From the NCBI RefSeq assembly GCF_000378625.1, contig NZ_KB905160.1, forward strand, positions 163,552-227,551: a stretch of 64,000 nucleotides of DNA, in the 5' to 3' direction. Below the pieces are notes generated by a model that saw nothing but the letters and a program-made list of their open reading frames with translations, was not told the DNA's origin and ran no database searches. Below are positions 54,290 through 64,000 of this stretch, piece by piece (position 1 is the first letter of the stretch; every line of letters begins with the position of its first letter). Source of the stretch: Colwellia piezophila ATCC BAA-637 (GTDB taxonomy: Bacteria; Pseudomonadota; Gammaproteobacteria; Enterobacterales; Alteromonadaceae). The position numbers and the translations under genes were made by a program.

Positions 54290-57058
54290 ATGATAACCGC
54301 TACAAAACAATTTTTAAAAAATCATCATACTAATACCTTAAGCCTTTTTGTACCGGCTATGTTGGTATTAATTTTTTCTTTAGCAAGCCTATCCTTTAAA
54401 ACACAGGCTTTCGCGCAACCGAGTCAAGCGCAAATTGAGCAATTTAAAAAGCTACCGCCGGCGCAGCAAGAAGCCCTTGCGAAGCAAATGGGGGTTGACA
54501 TCAGTAGTCTTAAAGGTCAATTGTCAGGCGGTAGTTCAAGTAAAGAGCAACAAAACACAGAAAACTTCCCCCGTGGCACTATATTTGACGCGCAAGGTAA
54601 TCCTATTTTTGATGAGGAAGAAGAACTAGCCGAGCTTGAAGACAGTGATGAACTAAAACCGTTTGGCTATGATGTTTTTGCCAATGCGCCACAAACTTTT
54701 GCCCCGATGATGGATATTGCCATTCCGGCTGAATACGTTATTGGCGCAGGAGATCAAATTTCCATTCAAGTTTTTGGAAAAGAGACTAAAGAGCTTGAAC
54801 TAACTGTCAATCGTGAAGGTCAGGTAGTGCTGCCATCACTCGGGCCGTTTACTGTTGCGGGCTTATCGTTTGCTGAAATGAAACGTTTAATCACTGCACG
54901 AGTTAAAGAGAAAATTATCGGAGTTGATGTTGTTGTTGGTATAGCCAAATTGCGCTCTATGCGTATTTTTGTCTTAGGGGACGCTTTTAAACCGGGACCT
55001 TATACCTTAAGTTCTTTATCAAGCATTACCCATGCTATTTTTGCTGCTGGCGGTATTAGTGATATTGGTAGTTTGCGTAATATCCAACTGAAACGTGCCG
55101 GTAAATTAGTGAGCACTTTAGATTTATATGACCTACTGATCAATGGTGACTCCAGTGGTGATGTATTATTACAATCGGGCGATGTCGTTTTTGTTGCGCC
55201 TAAAGGTCATACGATTAGTGTTGAGGGTGAAGTTCGACGTCCTGCTATTTATGAATTAATTGAGAATGCGAACTTTAAAGATATTCTAGCAATGTCCGGT
55301 GGCCTGTTACCGACAGCATTCGCAAAAACCACTCGCGTTGAACGCTATAACAGACACGCTTTACGCACCGTTATTAATATCGATTTAACTAATACGCGTG
55401 ATTTAGCCAGAAAAGCACGCGCAGGAGATGCGGTTCATGTGATGAAAGCGGCAGAAATGTTTGAAAAATCTATCACTGTGATTGGCGCCGTAACACGCCC
55501 AGGCAAGTATCAATGGCAAGCAGGGCAACGCATTACCGATATTTTCCCTAATATCGCTTCTCATTTATTGCATTCGGCAGACCTTAATTACTCGATAGTG
55601 GTGCGTGAAGTTGATATTGCTCGCAATATAGAAATTCTCCAGTTTGATTTAAGTAAAGCGATCACCTCGCCAAATTCAAAAGATAACTTGCTCTTAGAGG
55701 GTAATGATAAAATCTTAGTGTTTGCGAGCATTGTCAAATTAGCACAGAGTAAAATTAGTTTAGATTCTTTGGCCTTTACTCAAGAAAATCTTGCGAAAAA
55801 AGAGCAACAGTTGGCGAAAGAGAAGTATAAAGAAAAACAATTTTGGTTAAAGTATGGGGATAGTGAACAAGTCGCCCTACTTGATAGTGAAGAGGAAGCT
55901 GCGGCTAAACGCATCGAACAATCTATCGCGCAATTTAGTGGCGGCGAATTAGAAGAAGAAGTTAACCTTAAAGAATTAACACTTTTCTCGCGTCAACGTT
56001 TGTTATGGCCAATTATTGAACAGTTAAAGCGCCAAGGTAAATCAGGACAGCCGATATTATTGGTTGAAGCTGATGGTGAAGTGAAATTCCCAGGGTTTTA
56101 CCCACTGGCTAAAGATGCCCGTGTTGCTGATTTAGTTGCTGCTGCCGGTGGCTTAACGGAATCAGCCTATGTAGTACGCGCTGAAGTGACCCGTAATAGA
56201 ATCGTCAATCATATGGCGCAGCAAACCTCTATTACTGTGAACTTAGGTGCAGCGCTAGCGGGTGAAGAACAAGATAATGTTTTATTAAGCTCAAAAGATC
56301 GACTCAATATCCATCAAATTCCGGCGTGGAGTGAAAATAATGTCATTGAACTTAGAGGTGAGTTTGTCTTTCCAGGTAAGTACACGGTACGCCGCGGCGA
56401 AAGTTTAGCTGACTTAATTACTAAGGCCGGTGGTTTTACCCAATTTGCTCATCAAGAGGGTTCTGTTTTTACTCGGGTGCAGCTACGTGAGATTGAGCAA
56501 CAGAACTTATTGAAGTTGACCGCTGATCTCCGCATCGAGATGGCGTCAAAATCTATGACAGACCAAAACTACTCACAAGATTATGCTGAAGTACAGCAGA
56601 TGTTAGCGGATATGGCCAATGTTCAGCCCGTTGGCCGCTTAGTACTAGATTTACCTAAAGTACTGAGCGATAAATATTATGATGTTCTCTTGGAAGGTGG
56701 CGATGTACTTTACGTACCCACTAAGAAAAATTCTATTAATGTTGTCGGTCAAGTACAAGTAACCTCATCACACATGTATGACGTGAGTTTATCGGCAGAA
56801 GACTATTTAGCACAAAGTGGCGGCAGTAAAAAACGTGCCGATGAAGACCGGATCTATATTATTTCTGCCAATGGTAGTATTAAAATGATGGACAGTGGCA
56901 ATTGGTTTACCAGCGACGCCGGTGATAATTTGAAACCTGGCGATACTATCGTGGTACCACTTGATGCAGAATATATGAATAACCTAGCGTTATGGAGTAG
57001 TGTTACTACCATTATTTATAACTCAGCAGTGGCCTTAGCCGCTATCAGTGGTATCTAG
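54290..57058 (+). CDS. SLBB-domain polysaccharide export protein (Wza-like)
   Basis: A 922-residue exported protein. A hydrophobic signal region is at about residues 18-40. After an acidic linker the Poly_export domain starts at about 147 (YVIGAGDQISIQVFGKE) and is followed by repeated SLBB domains (VFVLGDAFKPGPYTL; ISVEGEVRRPAIYEL; ITVIGAVTRPGKYQW; PGFYPLAKDARV; RGEFVFPGKYTVRRGE; NVVGQVQVTSSHMYDV). It is more than twice the length of Wza. It is expected to form the outer-membrane export channel. Confidence 0.88.
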   Translation: MITATKQFLKNHHTNTLSLFVPAMLVLIFSLASLSFKTQAFAQPSQAQIEQFKKLPPAQQEALAKQMGVDISSLKGQLSGGSSSKEQQNTENFPRGTIFDAQGNPIFDEEEELAELEDSDELKPFGYDVFANAPQTFAPMMDIAIPAEYVIGAGDQISIQVFGKETKELELTVNREGQVVLPSLGPFTVAGLSFAEMKRLITARVKEKIIGVDVVVGIAKLRSMRIFVLGDAFKPGPYTLSSLSSITHAIFAAGGISDIGSLRNIQLKRAGKLVSTLDLYDLLINGDSSGDVLLQSGDVVFVAPKGHTISVEGEVRRPAIYELIENANFKDILAMSGGLLPTAFAKTTRVERYNRHALRTVINIDLTNTRDLARKARAGDAVHVMKAAEMFEKSITVIGAVTRPGKYQWQAGQRITDIFPNIASHLLHSADLNYSIVVREVDIARNIEILQFDLSKAITSPNSKDNLLLEGNDKILVFASIVKLAQSKISLDSLAFTQENLAKKEQQLAKEKYKEKQFWLKYGDSEQVALLDSEEEAAAKRIEQSIAQFSGGELEEEVNLKELTLFSRQRLLWPIIEQLKRQGKSGQPILLVEADGEVKFPGFYPLAKDARVADLVAAAGGLTESAYVVRAEVTRNRIVNHMAQQTSITVNLGAALAGEEQDNVLLSSKDRLNIHQIPAWSENNVIELRGEFVFPGKYTVRRGESLADLITKAGGFTQFAHQEGSVFTRVQLREIEQQNLLKLTADLRIEMASKSMTDQNYSQDYAEVQQMLADMANVQPVGRLVLDLPKVLSDKYYDVLLEGGDVLYVPTKKNSINVVGQVQVTSSHMYDVSLSAEDYLAQSGGSKKRADEDRIYIISANGSIKMMDSGNWFTSDAGDNLKPGDTIVVPLDAEYMNNLALWSSVTTIIYNSAVALAAISGI

Positions 57059-57148
57059 CTGAATCGAGATGTTTAATTAAATCAATACGGCTAGGTTTTA
57101 ATGCCTAGCACGTAATAAAATACTAACAAAACATTAAATGGACCGAGT

Positions 57149-58429
57149 ATGTTGTATGAATTAAAAAACGTAAGTTTAGGTATAATTGGCCTAGGTTATG
57201 TAGGGTTACCCTTGGCGGTAGAGTTCGGTAAAAAATATCCAACCGTAGGTTTTGATATTAATACCAAGCGTATCGAGCAGTTAAAACAAGGCCAGGATTT
57301 CACTTTAGAAGTATCAAGTGATGAGTTAGCCGATTCAGCCTTCATTTCATATTCTGCTAATGTTGACGATTTAAAAGCATGTAATGTCTATATTGTCACT
57401 GTGCCAACGCCTATTGATCAGCACAAACAGCCTGATTTAACCCCGCTTGTAAAAGCCAGCGCTATGCTAGCTAAAGTGATTAATAAAGGCGATATCGTTA
57501 TTTATGAATCAACGGTATACCCAGGGGCGACCGAAGAGGTTTGCTTGCCTGAGATTGAACGCAATTGTCAGTTGGTTTTTAACCAAGACTTTTTTGCCGG
57601 TTATAGCCCTGAGCGTATTAATCCCGGAGACAAAGAACATAGAGTTACTAATATCTTGAAAGTGACTTCGGGCTCTACCCCTGAAATCGCTGATTTTATT
57701 GATAGCTTATACAAATCAATTATCACCGCAGGTACGTATAAAGCTTCCAGTATCCAAGTAGCAGAAGCGGCAAAAGTGATTGAAAACACCCAGCGAGATT
57801 TAAACATTGCTTTGATCAACGAACTCGCTGTTATTTTCAATAAACTAAATATTGATACCGAAGAAGTATTAAAAGCCGCCGGTACTAAATGGAACTTTTT
57901 ACCCTTTAGACCCGGACTCGTTGGCGGTCACTGTATAGGTGTTGACCCTTACTATCTTACTCACAAAGCACAAGCGATTGGCTATAACCCAGAGGTTATC
58001 CTAGCAGGTCGTCGTATTAATGATTCTATGGGCGAGTATGTTGTTTCTCAACTAGTGAAAACTATGTTGAAAAGGAAGTTACCGGTCAATGGCGCGAATG
58101 TATTAGTGATGGGGTTAACCTTTAAAGAGAATTGCCCTGATGTTCGCAATACTAGAATTATTGATATCGTGTCTGAATTGAAAGAGTTCGATGCTAACGT
58201 CGATGTTTTCGACCCTTGGGTAGATCCAAAGCAAGCAAAAAAGGAATATGACATTGATCTCATTTCCACACCAAAACAGGGTCACTATGATGCGGTCATT
58301 TTTGCGGTAGCACACCATCAATTTAAAGCTTTATCTGCCGATGAGATTAAAGCTATGATGAAAAAAAATCATGTAATATATGATCTTAAATATATGCTTG
58401 ATAAAGAGTTAGCAGATATTCGCTTGTAA
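57149..58429 (+). CDS. Nucleotide-sugar dehydrogenase (UDP-HexNAc 6-dehydrogenase type)
   Basis: A 426-residue enzyme of the UDP-glucose/GDP-mannose dehydrogenase family, closest to WbpO/TviB types from memory. NAD motif [14 protein letters not shown] is at residues 14-27; [13 protein letters not shown], the catalytic Cys in [12 protein letters not shown] and [16 protein letters not shown] identify it. It makes uronic acids for polysaccharide. Next to the SLBB exporter and an epimerase, a set seen at capsule/O-antigen loci. Confidence 0.92.
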   Translation: MLYELKNVSLGIIGLGYVGLPLAVEFGKKYPTVGFDINTKRIEQLKQGQDFTLEVSSDELADSAFISYSANVDDLKACNVYIVTVPTPIDQHKQPDLTPLVKASAMLAKVINKGDIVIYESTVYPGATEEVCLPEIERNCQLVFNQDFFAGYSPERINPGDKEHRVTNILKVTSGSTPEIADFIDSLYKSIITAGTYKASSIQVAEAAKVIENTQRDLNIALINELAVIFNKLNIDTEEVLKAAGTKWNFLPFRPGLVGGHCIGVDPYYLTHKAQAIGYNPEVILAGRRINDSMGEYVVSQLVKTMLKRKLPVNGANVLVMGLTFKENCPDVRNTRIIDIVSELKEFDANVDVFDPWVDPKQAKKEYDIDLISTPKQGHYDAVIFAVAHHQFKALSADEIKAMMKKNHVIYDLKYMLDKELADIRL

Positions 58430-58468
58430 AAATTTAATGATCGTTAAAAGAAACTATGCGATAAAATA

Positions 58469-58502
58469 CCTTTAACTGATATTCAGCTAAAGGTTTTTTT
58501 TA
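58469..58502 (+). terminator. Terminator between the dehydrogenase and the epimerase
   Basis: ACCTTTA and CTGA pair with TCAG and TAAAGGT, followed by eight T. It suggests partial termination within this gene set. Confidence 0.75.
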
Positions 58503-58548
58503 AGCAAATGTTTATTAATTAATGGGCTTTCCAAAGAAGGAACAGAAA

Positions 58549-59592
58549 ATGACTCAATTTCAAACCATCAAACAAGTACTACTCAAGTCACCAAAAACCT
58601 GGCTTATTACAGGCTGCGCCGGATTCATCGGGTCAAACTTGTTAGAAACCTTGCTGTTATTAAACCAGAAGGTAGTGGGGTTAGATAATTTTGCTAGCGG
58701 TCACCAGCATAACCTTGATGAAGTTCAAACACAGGTTACCAAGCAGCAGTGGCAGAATTTCCATTTTGTTAAAGGTGATATCCGTCAATTGGGCGATTGC
58801 CAAACCGCTTTAAACCACCATGATACGGGGGTTGATTATATTCTTCATCAAGCCGCACTTGGCTCAGTACCACGTTCAATTGCCGATCCGTTATTAACAA
58901 ACTCGGCAAATATCACTGGCTTTTTAACCATGTTGACGGCAGCTAAGGAAACACAAGTAAAAAGCTTTGTTTATGCTGCCTCTAGCTCAACGTATGGTGA
59001 CCACCCGGCTTTGCCTAAAGTGGAAGAGACTATCGGAAAACCGTTATCTCCTTATGCAGTAACTAAGTACGTCAATGAGTTATATGCGGATGTATTTCAC
59101 AAAACATACGGCTTAAACTGCACCGGCTTACGTTACTTTAATGTCTTTGGTAAAAGGCAAGACCCCGATGGCGCTTATGCTGCGGTGATCCCTAAGTGGA
59201 CCGCAGCGATGATAGCCAATGAAGACGTACTTATTAATGGCGACGGCGAAACTAGCCGAGATTTCTGTTTTATTGAAAATGTCGTGCAAGCTAATATTTT
59301 AGCCGCGACAGCAAATGATGCCGGTAAAAACCAAGTGTACAATATTGCCTTAGGTGATAAAACAAGCCTCAACACCCTATTTGAAAGCTTGAAAACCGCA
59401 CTGCAAGCCAATGGTGTCGAGTATAGAAAATCGCCAACTTATCAGGATTTTCGAGCCGGTGATGTTAGGCATTCCCAAGCGGATATTTCAAAAGCAAAAT
59501 CTTTAATTGGTTTTGCCCCAGAGTTTAAAATTCAACAGGGCATAGATAAAGCGATGCCTTGGTATATTAACTTTGTAAACTCGCAGGGTTAA
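58549..59592 (+). CDS. NAD-dependent epimerase (UDP-GlcNAc/GalNAc(A) 4-epimerase type)
   Basis: A 347-residue extended SDR, close to WbpP/TviC. NAD motif [13 protein letters not shown], the [10 protein letters not shown] catalytic Ser/Thr region, and Tyr-Lys in [17 protein letters not shown] are present, with [23 protein letters not shown] (two parts) downstream. AAGGA lies 8 bases before the ATG at 58549; an ATG 9 codons upstream is less likely. Works with the adjacent dehydrogenase to supply GalNAcA- or GlcNAcA-type sugars. Confidence 0.9.
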   Translation: MTQFQTIKQVLLKSPKTWLITGCAGFIGSNLLETLLLLNQKVVGLDNFASGHQHNLDEVQTQVTKQQWQNFHFVKGDIRQLGDCQTALNHHDTGVDYILHQAALGSVPRSIADPLLTNSANITGFLTMLTAAKETQVKSFVYAASSSTYGDHPALPKVEETIGKPLSPYAVTKYVNELYADVFHKTYGLNCTGLRYFNVFGKRQDPDGAYAAVIPKWTAAMIANEDVLINGDGETSRDFCFIENVVQANILAATANDAGKNQVYNIALGDKTSLNTLFESLKTALQANGVEYRKSPTYQDFRAGDVRHSQADISKAKSLIGFAPEFKIQQGIDKAMPWYINFVNSQG

Positions 59593-59667
59593 CAAGGGAA
59601 AATTCCTTTTAGCACAACATGCTAAGCTAATATCAGACCGTTTGGTAAATAGTGACTAGGCAATATT

Positions 59668-59702
59668 AAAAGCAGTACCCCAGTTGAGGTACTGCTTTTT
59701 TA
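59668..59702 (+). terminator. Terminator after the epimerase
   Basis: AAAAGCAGTACC pairs with GGTACTGCTTTT around an 8-base loop, followed by T residues. It isolates the polysaccharide genes from pst. Confidence 0.9.
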
Positions 59703-59718
59703 TTTCTGTAACATAGAG

Positions 59719-59752
59719 CTGTAATATAACTGTCACATAACTGACTTATACT
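59719..59752 (+). promoter_or_regulatory. Pho box and -10 for pstC
   Basis: CTGTAATATAACTGTCAC (59719-59736) is an 18-base PhoB box: two 7-base units 11 bases apart, with a third, CTGACTT (59741-59747), continuing the phase. TATACT (59747-59752) lies 10 bases after the box, the E. coli spacing. Another CTGTAAC at 59706 is out of phase. It predicts induction when phosphate is low. Confidence 0.82.
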
Positions 59753-59827
59753 TCGCGCTATTAATTCATCCTAGTCGTAATAATAAACACGCTTGTTGCT
59801 TGTTTATTACTTAAAAGGTTAATTTTA

Positions 59828-62158
59828 GTGGTAACTCTTATTAGTTCATCCCGTAGCCGGGGTATCAAAAATTCATTGGCAAAATGGTTAATAACCTTAG
59901 GGGGTATTAGCGTATTATTTACCCTGGTACTGATTTTTTTATATTTACTTTACGTCGTTAAACCTGTTTTTGATTCGGCTCAAATAGAGCCAGCAGTGAG
60001 TATTAGCATTGATTTACCCACTGATACTCGCATATTAGCTACGGGTGTCGATGAGTTACAAGAGTTGGCATATCAAATTAGTGATACCGGTCAGATTGAC
60101 TTTTATCATTTAGTCGCTAGTACAGAGCAAGCTGATAAGCAGTTCTCTATTGGTGATAAATCAGTTTCGACGTCTTTATTTGGGAGTGATGATTTTAGCC
60201 AAGAAAAAATAATTAGCCTTGCTAACTCTTTTTCTGGTCATAAATTACTTCATACGGCCAGTGCTAAAACTTTACTCATTCAGCCAAGCTTTTATGCTAA
60301 ATATACGGTAGACAGCCGTGAAATAATTGCCCAAGTTAATTATCCTTTAGGCAAAAAATCACTAGTCATTGACGAACAGCAGCAGTTGTTAACAAAACTC
60401 GCTTTTGCGATGGATGATGAAAAAGCAGTCTTTGTCGCTTTTACTGAAGATAAACGCTTAATCAAAACAACGTTTCTTGCTGAAGACGACTTTAGTTCAA
60501 CCAGCGAAGACTTTGTTGTTGAGTATGAAATAAATTATCAACAGATAGACTTTAGCGGGGGGGGCGTTGATGAAGTACAAGTAACACCTGATGCCAGTAT
60601 GGCTTTTGTTCGCAGCGGCTCAACGGTGTTTGTTTATTCACTATCTGATGACGATTTCAGCCTTAAAGCAACAATTACTCCAAAATTAAAAAATAGTGAA
60701 ACATACCTGACTTCAATGGCGCTTCTTTCGGGTAGTAGTTCAGTTTTACTGGGCGATAGTAGCGGGCAAGTGAGTCAATGGTTTGAAGTCGCCACCGATT
60801 CGGGTCGTGAGTTTAAACAAATAAGAACCTTTATAGCTAATGACCTCTCTAATGATGGGGCTAACGGTAAAGTTTCAAAAGCGATAACGGCTATTTATCC
60901 TGAGCAGTTTAGGAAAAGCTTTTACACTATGACAGCTAGTGGTCTAGTGAATGCTTTTTATACCACCAGTTCAGCACATCTATGGCAAGGGCAGTTGACG
61001 ACTAGTCAACCTGCAGCCCTAGCAATATCACCACGAGCTAATGGTTTGATTATCATTGATGATAGTTCAGCTACTCCCAGTAGCTTAAAAATACAAACCT
61101 TTACTGTTCATAACGAGCATCCAGAAGTAACTTGGCAAGCGCTATGGCAAGAAGTTTGGTATGAAGGTTACCCAGAGCCTGATTATATTTGGCAATCAAC
61201 TTCTGGCTCTGATGATTTCGAAGGTAAATTCTCTCTAGTGCCAATCTCTTTTGGTACCATGAAAGCGGCTTTCTATGCCATGCTATTCGCTGTGCCTATT
61301 GCACTAACGGCTGCCATCTATACCGCATATTTTATGACAGCAGGCATGCGAAAAAAGGTGAAGCCTACTATTGAAATGATGGAAGCATTACCTACCGTTA
61401 TTTTGGGCTTTTTAGCGGGGTTATGGCTTGCGCCGATAATGGAAGAGTATTTGCCAGCAATATTTTTACTCTGTTTTTTCATCCCTTTGGCTACTTTATT
61501 AACGGCATTCGCTTGGCATAAGCTGCCAAATTATTGGAAAAACAAACTACCTGAAACCTTAGCGCCATTATTATTGATACCGGTCATTATATTAGCAACT
61601 TATATAGCGTTTTCCTTATCGCCAGTGCTTGAAGATGTCATGTTTGGAGGTGATATGCGCCAATACTTAACCAATGATCTGGGCATAAACTTTGATCAAC
61701 GTAACGCCTTAGTTGTCGGTATTGCCATGGGCTTTGCGGTTATCCCGACCATATTCACTATGGCTGAAGATGCAATCTTCAGTGTACCAGGGCACCTAAC
61801 CAGTGGTTCATTAGCACTGGGTGCAACCCAGTGGCAAACCTTAATAGGGGTAGTACTGTTGACCGCAAGTCCTGGGATATTCTCCGCGGTTATGATGGGC
61901 CTTGGCCGCGCGGTTGGTGAAACTATGATTGTGTTGATGGCAACGGGTAATACGCCAATTTTAGATTGGAGCATTTTCCAGGGCATGAGAACACTGGCGG
62001 CAAATATTGCGGTAGAAATGCCAGAGTCAGAAGTGGGCAGTACCCATTATCGAATATTATTTTTAGCAGCCTTTGTACTCTTTATATTCACCTTTATTTT
62101 CAATACAGCAGCCGAGTTTGTTCGCCAACGCTTACGAGAAAAATACAGTTCAATGTAG
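59828..62158 (+). CDS. pstC: Phosphate ABC transporter permease PstC (long form)
   Basis: A 776-residue inner-membrane permease starting at GTG. One helix at residues 22-45 is followed by about 420 residues of periplasmic domain with beta-propeller-like repeats (VEVATDSGREFKQ, SSVLLGDSSGQVSQWF). The permease core (6 helices) starts near 480 and has the EAA loop LGATQWQTLIGVVLLTASPG and GRAVGETMIVLMATGN. E. coli PstC is 319 residues; the long form occurs in Vibrio and Shewanella relatives. It is behind a Pho box. Confidence 0.92.
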   Translation: MVTLISSSRSRGIKNSLAKWLITLGGISVLFTLVLIFLYLLYVVKPVFDSAQIEPAVSISIDLPTDTRILATGVDELQELAYQISDTGQIDFYHLVASTEQADKQFSIGDKSVSTSLFGSDDFSQEKIISLANSFSGHKLLHTASAKTLLIQPSFYAKYTVDSREIIAQVNYPLGKKSLVIDEQQQLLTKLAFAMDDEKAVFVAFTEDKRLIKTTFLAEDDFSSTSEDFVVEYEINYQQIDFSGGGVDEVQVTPDASMAFVRSGSTVFVYSLSDDDFSLKATITPKLKNSETYLTSMALLSGSSSVLLGDSSGQVSQWFEVATDSGREFKQIRTFIANDLSNDGANGKVSKAITAIYPEQFRKSFYTMTASGLVNAFYTTSSAHLWQGQLTTSQPAALAISPRANGLIIIDDSSATPSSLKIQTFTVHNEHPEVTWQALWQEVWYEGYPEPDYIWQSTSGSDDFEGKFSLVPISFGTMKAAFYAMLFAVPIALTAAIYTAYFMTAGMRKKVKPTIEMMEALPTVILGFLAGLWLAPIMEEYLPAIFLLCFFIPLATLLTAFAWHKLPNYWKNKLPETLAPLLLIPVIILATYIAFSLSPVLEDVMFGGDMRQYLTNDLGINFDQRNALVVGIAMGFAVIPTIFTMAEDAIFSVPGHLTSGSLALGATQWQTLIGVVLLTASPGIFSAVMMGLGRAVGETMIVLMATGNTPILDWSIFQGMRTLAANIAVEMPESEVGSTHYRILFLAAFVLFIFTFIFNTAAEFVRQRLREKYSSM

Positions 62159-62224
62159 CAGATGTCATTTTGGTTTTTAGAAACAGCAAGCAATTTTAAG
62201 AAATAGTAGCTATTCAGCTTTAAG

Positions 62225-62306
62225 CTAGAACGCTCAATTTAAAAGAAAAAGCACGGAGTTGATGACTATCAATGAGTACTTTTGATGCATTAATTGAGCG
62301 CTCTAG
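62225..62306. repeat. Covarying hairpin element, copy 1 (between pstC and pstA)
   Basis: Core AAAAAGCACGGAG...GAGTACTTTTGA encloses TTGAT-GACT-ATCAA (62259-62272). An outer stem of 14 pairs joins CTAGA and CGCTCAATT (62225-62239) to AATTGAGCG and TCTAG (62292-62306). Copy 2 is at 23837-23901. In the pst transcript it would form a hairpin between two cistrons. Confidence 0.75.
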
Positions 62307-62345
62307 CGACAAGATAATAGTTACTTACTAAATAAGAGTTCCTTT

Positions 62346-63983
62346 ATGAATAAGTGGTTTAAATCAGGCTCCCCCTGGATCTGGCTATCGGCCGGTGGCG
62401 TAAGTATCAGTTTAATTTCAGTGTTAGGCTTGTTATGGCTTATCGCATCACGAGGTTTGTCATACTTTTGGCCAAGTGAGCTATATCAATTTGATCTTAT
62501 TGATAAACATGGCGCTAAGAGTGTTGTGATTGGTGAAATATATAACCGAGAGGAAATTCCGGTAAGCCAATTAGCGCATTTGAATTTAGTGCTAGACCCA
62601 GAACAAGAAGTATTAGAACGCCTATTAATCAAAACAGGTAACCGAGAGTTGGTTAGTTTGGATTTTCGTTGGTTGTTAAGTCATTACATCCAAAAGACAC
62701 AAACCCCTAAGGACCTAGTGTCTGTTGAACGTCGAACTAATGGTAATTTCTATGGTTATATTGAAAGTGTTGTTGTCGATGGTAATGAAGTCGATTCAAA
62801 TCAGTTAGATAAACTATTAACCCGTGTGGATAATTTTCAAGATAAGATTGATGAGCTACAAAAATCTGATATCGGTGCGATAAACTATCAGTTAGAACGC
62901 TTACGTCTAAAAACGCGTAAATATAAATTTCAAGATAAGCTGACAGCTGAGCTTAAAGCACAAATCGATAGTGAAGTAGCGACATTAAATCAAAGCTATA
63001 TAATATTAGAGCAAGAATTGATGGGTTATCGCCAAGCCATCTCGCGTGACCACATTGTTATGCGTGCTATGGATGGTCAATTAGTCACGATAAACTTTGA
63101 ATATATTCTTAAGGTGACTTTTAATAATCAACTTAGCATAGTAGAGAAAACGGCTATGTTTTTTAGCCAAATAGGCTATTTTCTTATTGAAGATCCGCGC
63201 GAAGCGAATACTGAAGGTGGCGTATTCCCGGCTATCTTTGGCACCGTGCTTATGGTGCTATTAATGACGGTTATCGTTTCTCCTTTGGGCGTAGTCGCTG
63301 CTATTTATCTTCATGAGTATGCGGGTAAAAATGCGTTTACTAAGCTATTACGTATTTCCGTTATTAACTTAGCAGGTGTGCCCTCTATTGTTTACGGGGT
63401 ATTTGGTTTAGGTTTCTTTGTTTATATGGTGGGTGGCTCACTCGACCAGTTGTTTTATTCAGAAAACCTGCCAAGTCCAACATTTGGTACTCCAGGGGTT
63501 TTATGGTCGTCGTTAACGTTAGCCATATTGACTTTACCTGTGGTAATCGTGTCAACTGAAGAAGGCTTGTCACGTATTCCATCAGAGATGCGCTTTGGCT
63601 CACTCGCGTTAGGTGCAACCAAAGCCGAAACGTTATGGCGTATTATATTACCAATCGCCAGTCCCGCCATTATGACGGGGATTATTTTAGCTATTGCTAG
63701 AGCCGCAGGCGAGGTAGCTCCATTGATGTTAGTTGGCGTTGTTAAAATGGCTCCTAATTTACCTTTAGATGGAAACTTTCCCTACTTACATCTAGATAGA
63801 AAGTTTATGCATTTAGGCTTTCATATTTATGATGTTGGTTTCCAAAGCCCGAATGTTGAAGCCGCAAGACCGCTAGTGTTTGCAACCGCTTTACTCTTAG
63901 TCACTATCATTGTTACCTTGAATATGACGGCTGTTTCTATCCGTAATAGATTGCGTGAGAAATATAAGATGTTAGAGCACTAG
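62346..63983 (+). CDS. pstA: Phosphate ABC transporter permease PstA (long form)
   Basis: A 545-residue partner of PstC. A first helix is at residues 15-35; about 230 residues of periplasmic insertion follow, with a predicted coiled coil (INYQLERLRLKTRKYKFQD, 175-225). The permease core starts near 295 and has the EAA loop LGATKAETLWRIILPIASPA and ARAAGEVAPLMLVGVV. E. coli PstA is 296 residues. It ends 17 bases before the window edge; pstB should follow. Confidence 0.92.
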   Translation: MNKWFKSGSPWIWLSAGGVSISLISVLGLLWLIASRGLSYFWPSELYQFDLIDKHGAKSVVIGEIYNREEIPVSQLAHLNLVLDPEQEVLERLLIKTGNRELVSLDFRWLLSHYIQKTQTPKDLVSVERRTNGNFYGYIESVVVDGNEVDSNQLDKLLTRVDNFQDKIDELQKSDIGAINYQLERLRLKTRKYKFQDKLTAELKAQIDSEVATLNQSYIILEQELMGYRQAISRDHIVMRAMDGQLVTINFEYILKVTFNNQLSIVEKTAMFFSQIGYFLIEDPREANTEGGVFPAIFGTVLMVLLMTVIVSPLGVVAAIYLHEYAGKNAFTKLLRISVINLAGVPSIVYGVFGLGFFVYMVGGSLDQLFYSENLPSPTFGTPGVLWSSLTLAILTLPVVIVSTEEGLSRIPSEMRFGSLALGATKAETLWRIILPIASPAIMTGIILAIARAAGEVAPLMLVGVVKMAPNLPLDGNFPYLHLDRKFMHLGFHIYDVGFQSPNVEAARPLVFATALLLVTIIVTLNMTAVSIRNRLREKYKMLEH

Positions 63984-64000
63984 CTTGCACAAATAACAAT

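Overview
The window looks like chromosomal DNA of a cold-water marine gammaproteobacterium of the Colwelliaceae/Alteromonadales type, most likely Colwellia. That assignment is inference from the AT-rich sequence, from gene orders such as dnaX-ybaB-recR, pilT/pilU divergent from yggS-proC-yggT, and yqcC-truC, and from many short interspersed repeats. No rRNA, tRNA, CRISPR, phage or intact transposase gene is visible.

Layout. 1-1784: end of a TonB gene and its TPR partner. 1977-2396: an isolated cysteine-repeat precursor resembling HvfA metallophore RiPPs. 2553-9271: YbaK-type deacylase, DUF1456 protein, response regulator, apt, dnaX (with a textbook -1 frameshift signal), ybaB and recR, with a possible structured RNA and a MITE before recR. 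9314-13809: yciH and the electron transfer flavoprotein set (etfBA divergent from ETF-ubiquinone oxidoreductase, with PsrA-like operators). 13948-22953: YggN-like, FapA-like, cinA, DUF4097, a DapA resembling the plant enzyme, a pseudouridine synthase and rraB. 23001-29629: an iodotyrosine-deiodinase-like flavoprotein, purL and mltF. 31214-40423: PP2C phosphatase, tadA-hemW-rdgB, DUF4426-yggT-proC-yggS, and pilT-pilU. 42408-47433: a five-gene cobalamin nucleotide-loop operon. 47614-53891: housekeeping genes and a peptide transporter interrupted by an in-frame TGA. 54290-59592: polysaccharide export and nucleotide-sugar genes. 59828-63983: pstC and pstA behind a Pho box; pstB would lie beyond the window.

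How genes work together. EtfA/EtfB collect electrons from acyl-CoA dehydrogenases and pass them to ETF-QO and ubiquinone; PsrA-like and LiuR-like sites fit fatty-acid and branched-chain amino-acid control. CobT, CobS, CobU, CobC and CobQ act late in cobalamin assembly or salvage. TadA, HemW, RdgB, ProC and YggS are housekeeping functions read leftward; PilT and PilU are retraction ATPases for type IV pili read the other way. The dehydrogenase, epimerase and SLBB exporter belong to surface polysaccharide production.

The least ordinary material is noncoding. (a) A two-hairpin module with conserved GGA loops and covarying stems is present or absent inside otherwise alike copies of a roughly 260-325 bp repeat and recurs beside cobT. 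(b) A second hairpin element has two copies whose stems covary. (c) A structured segment with a T-run end lies between ybaB and recR. (d) A HvfA-like gene has no modification enzymes beside it. I could not run database searches or folding programs, so names rest on recognised motifs and remembered family sequences.
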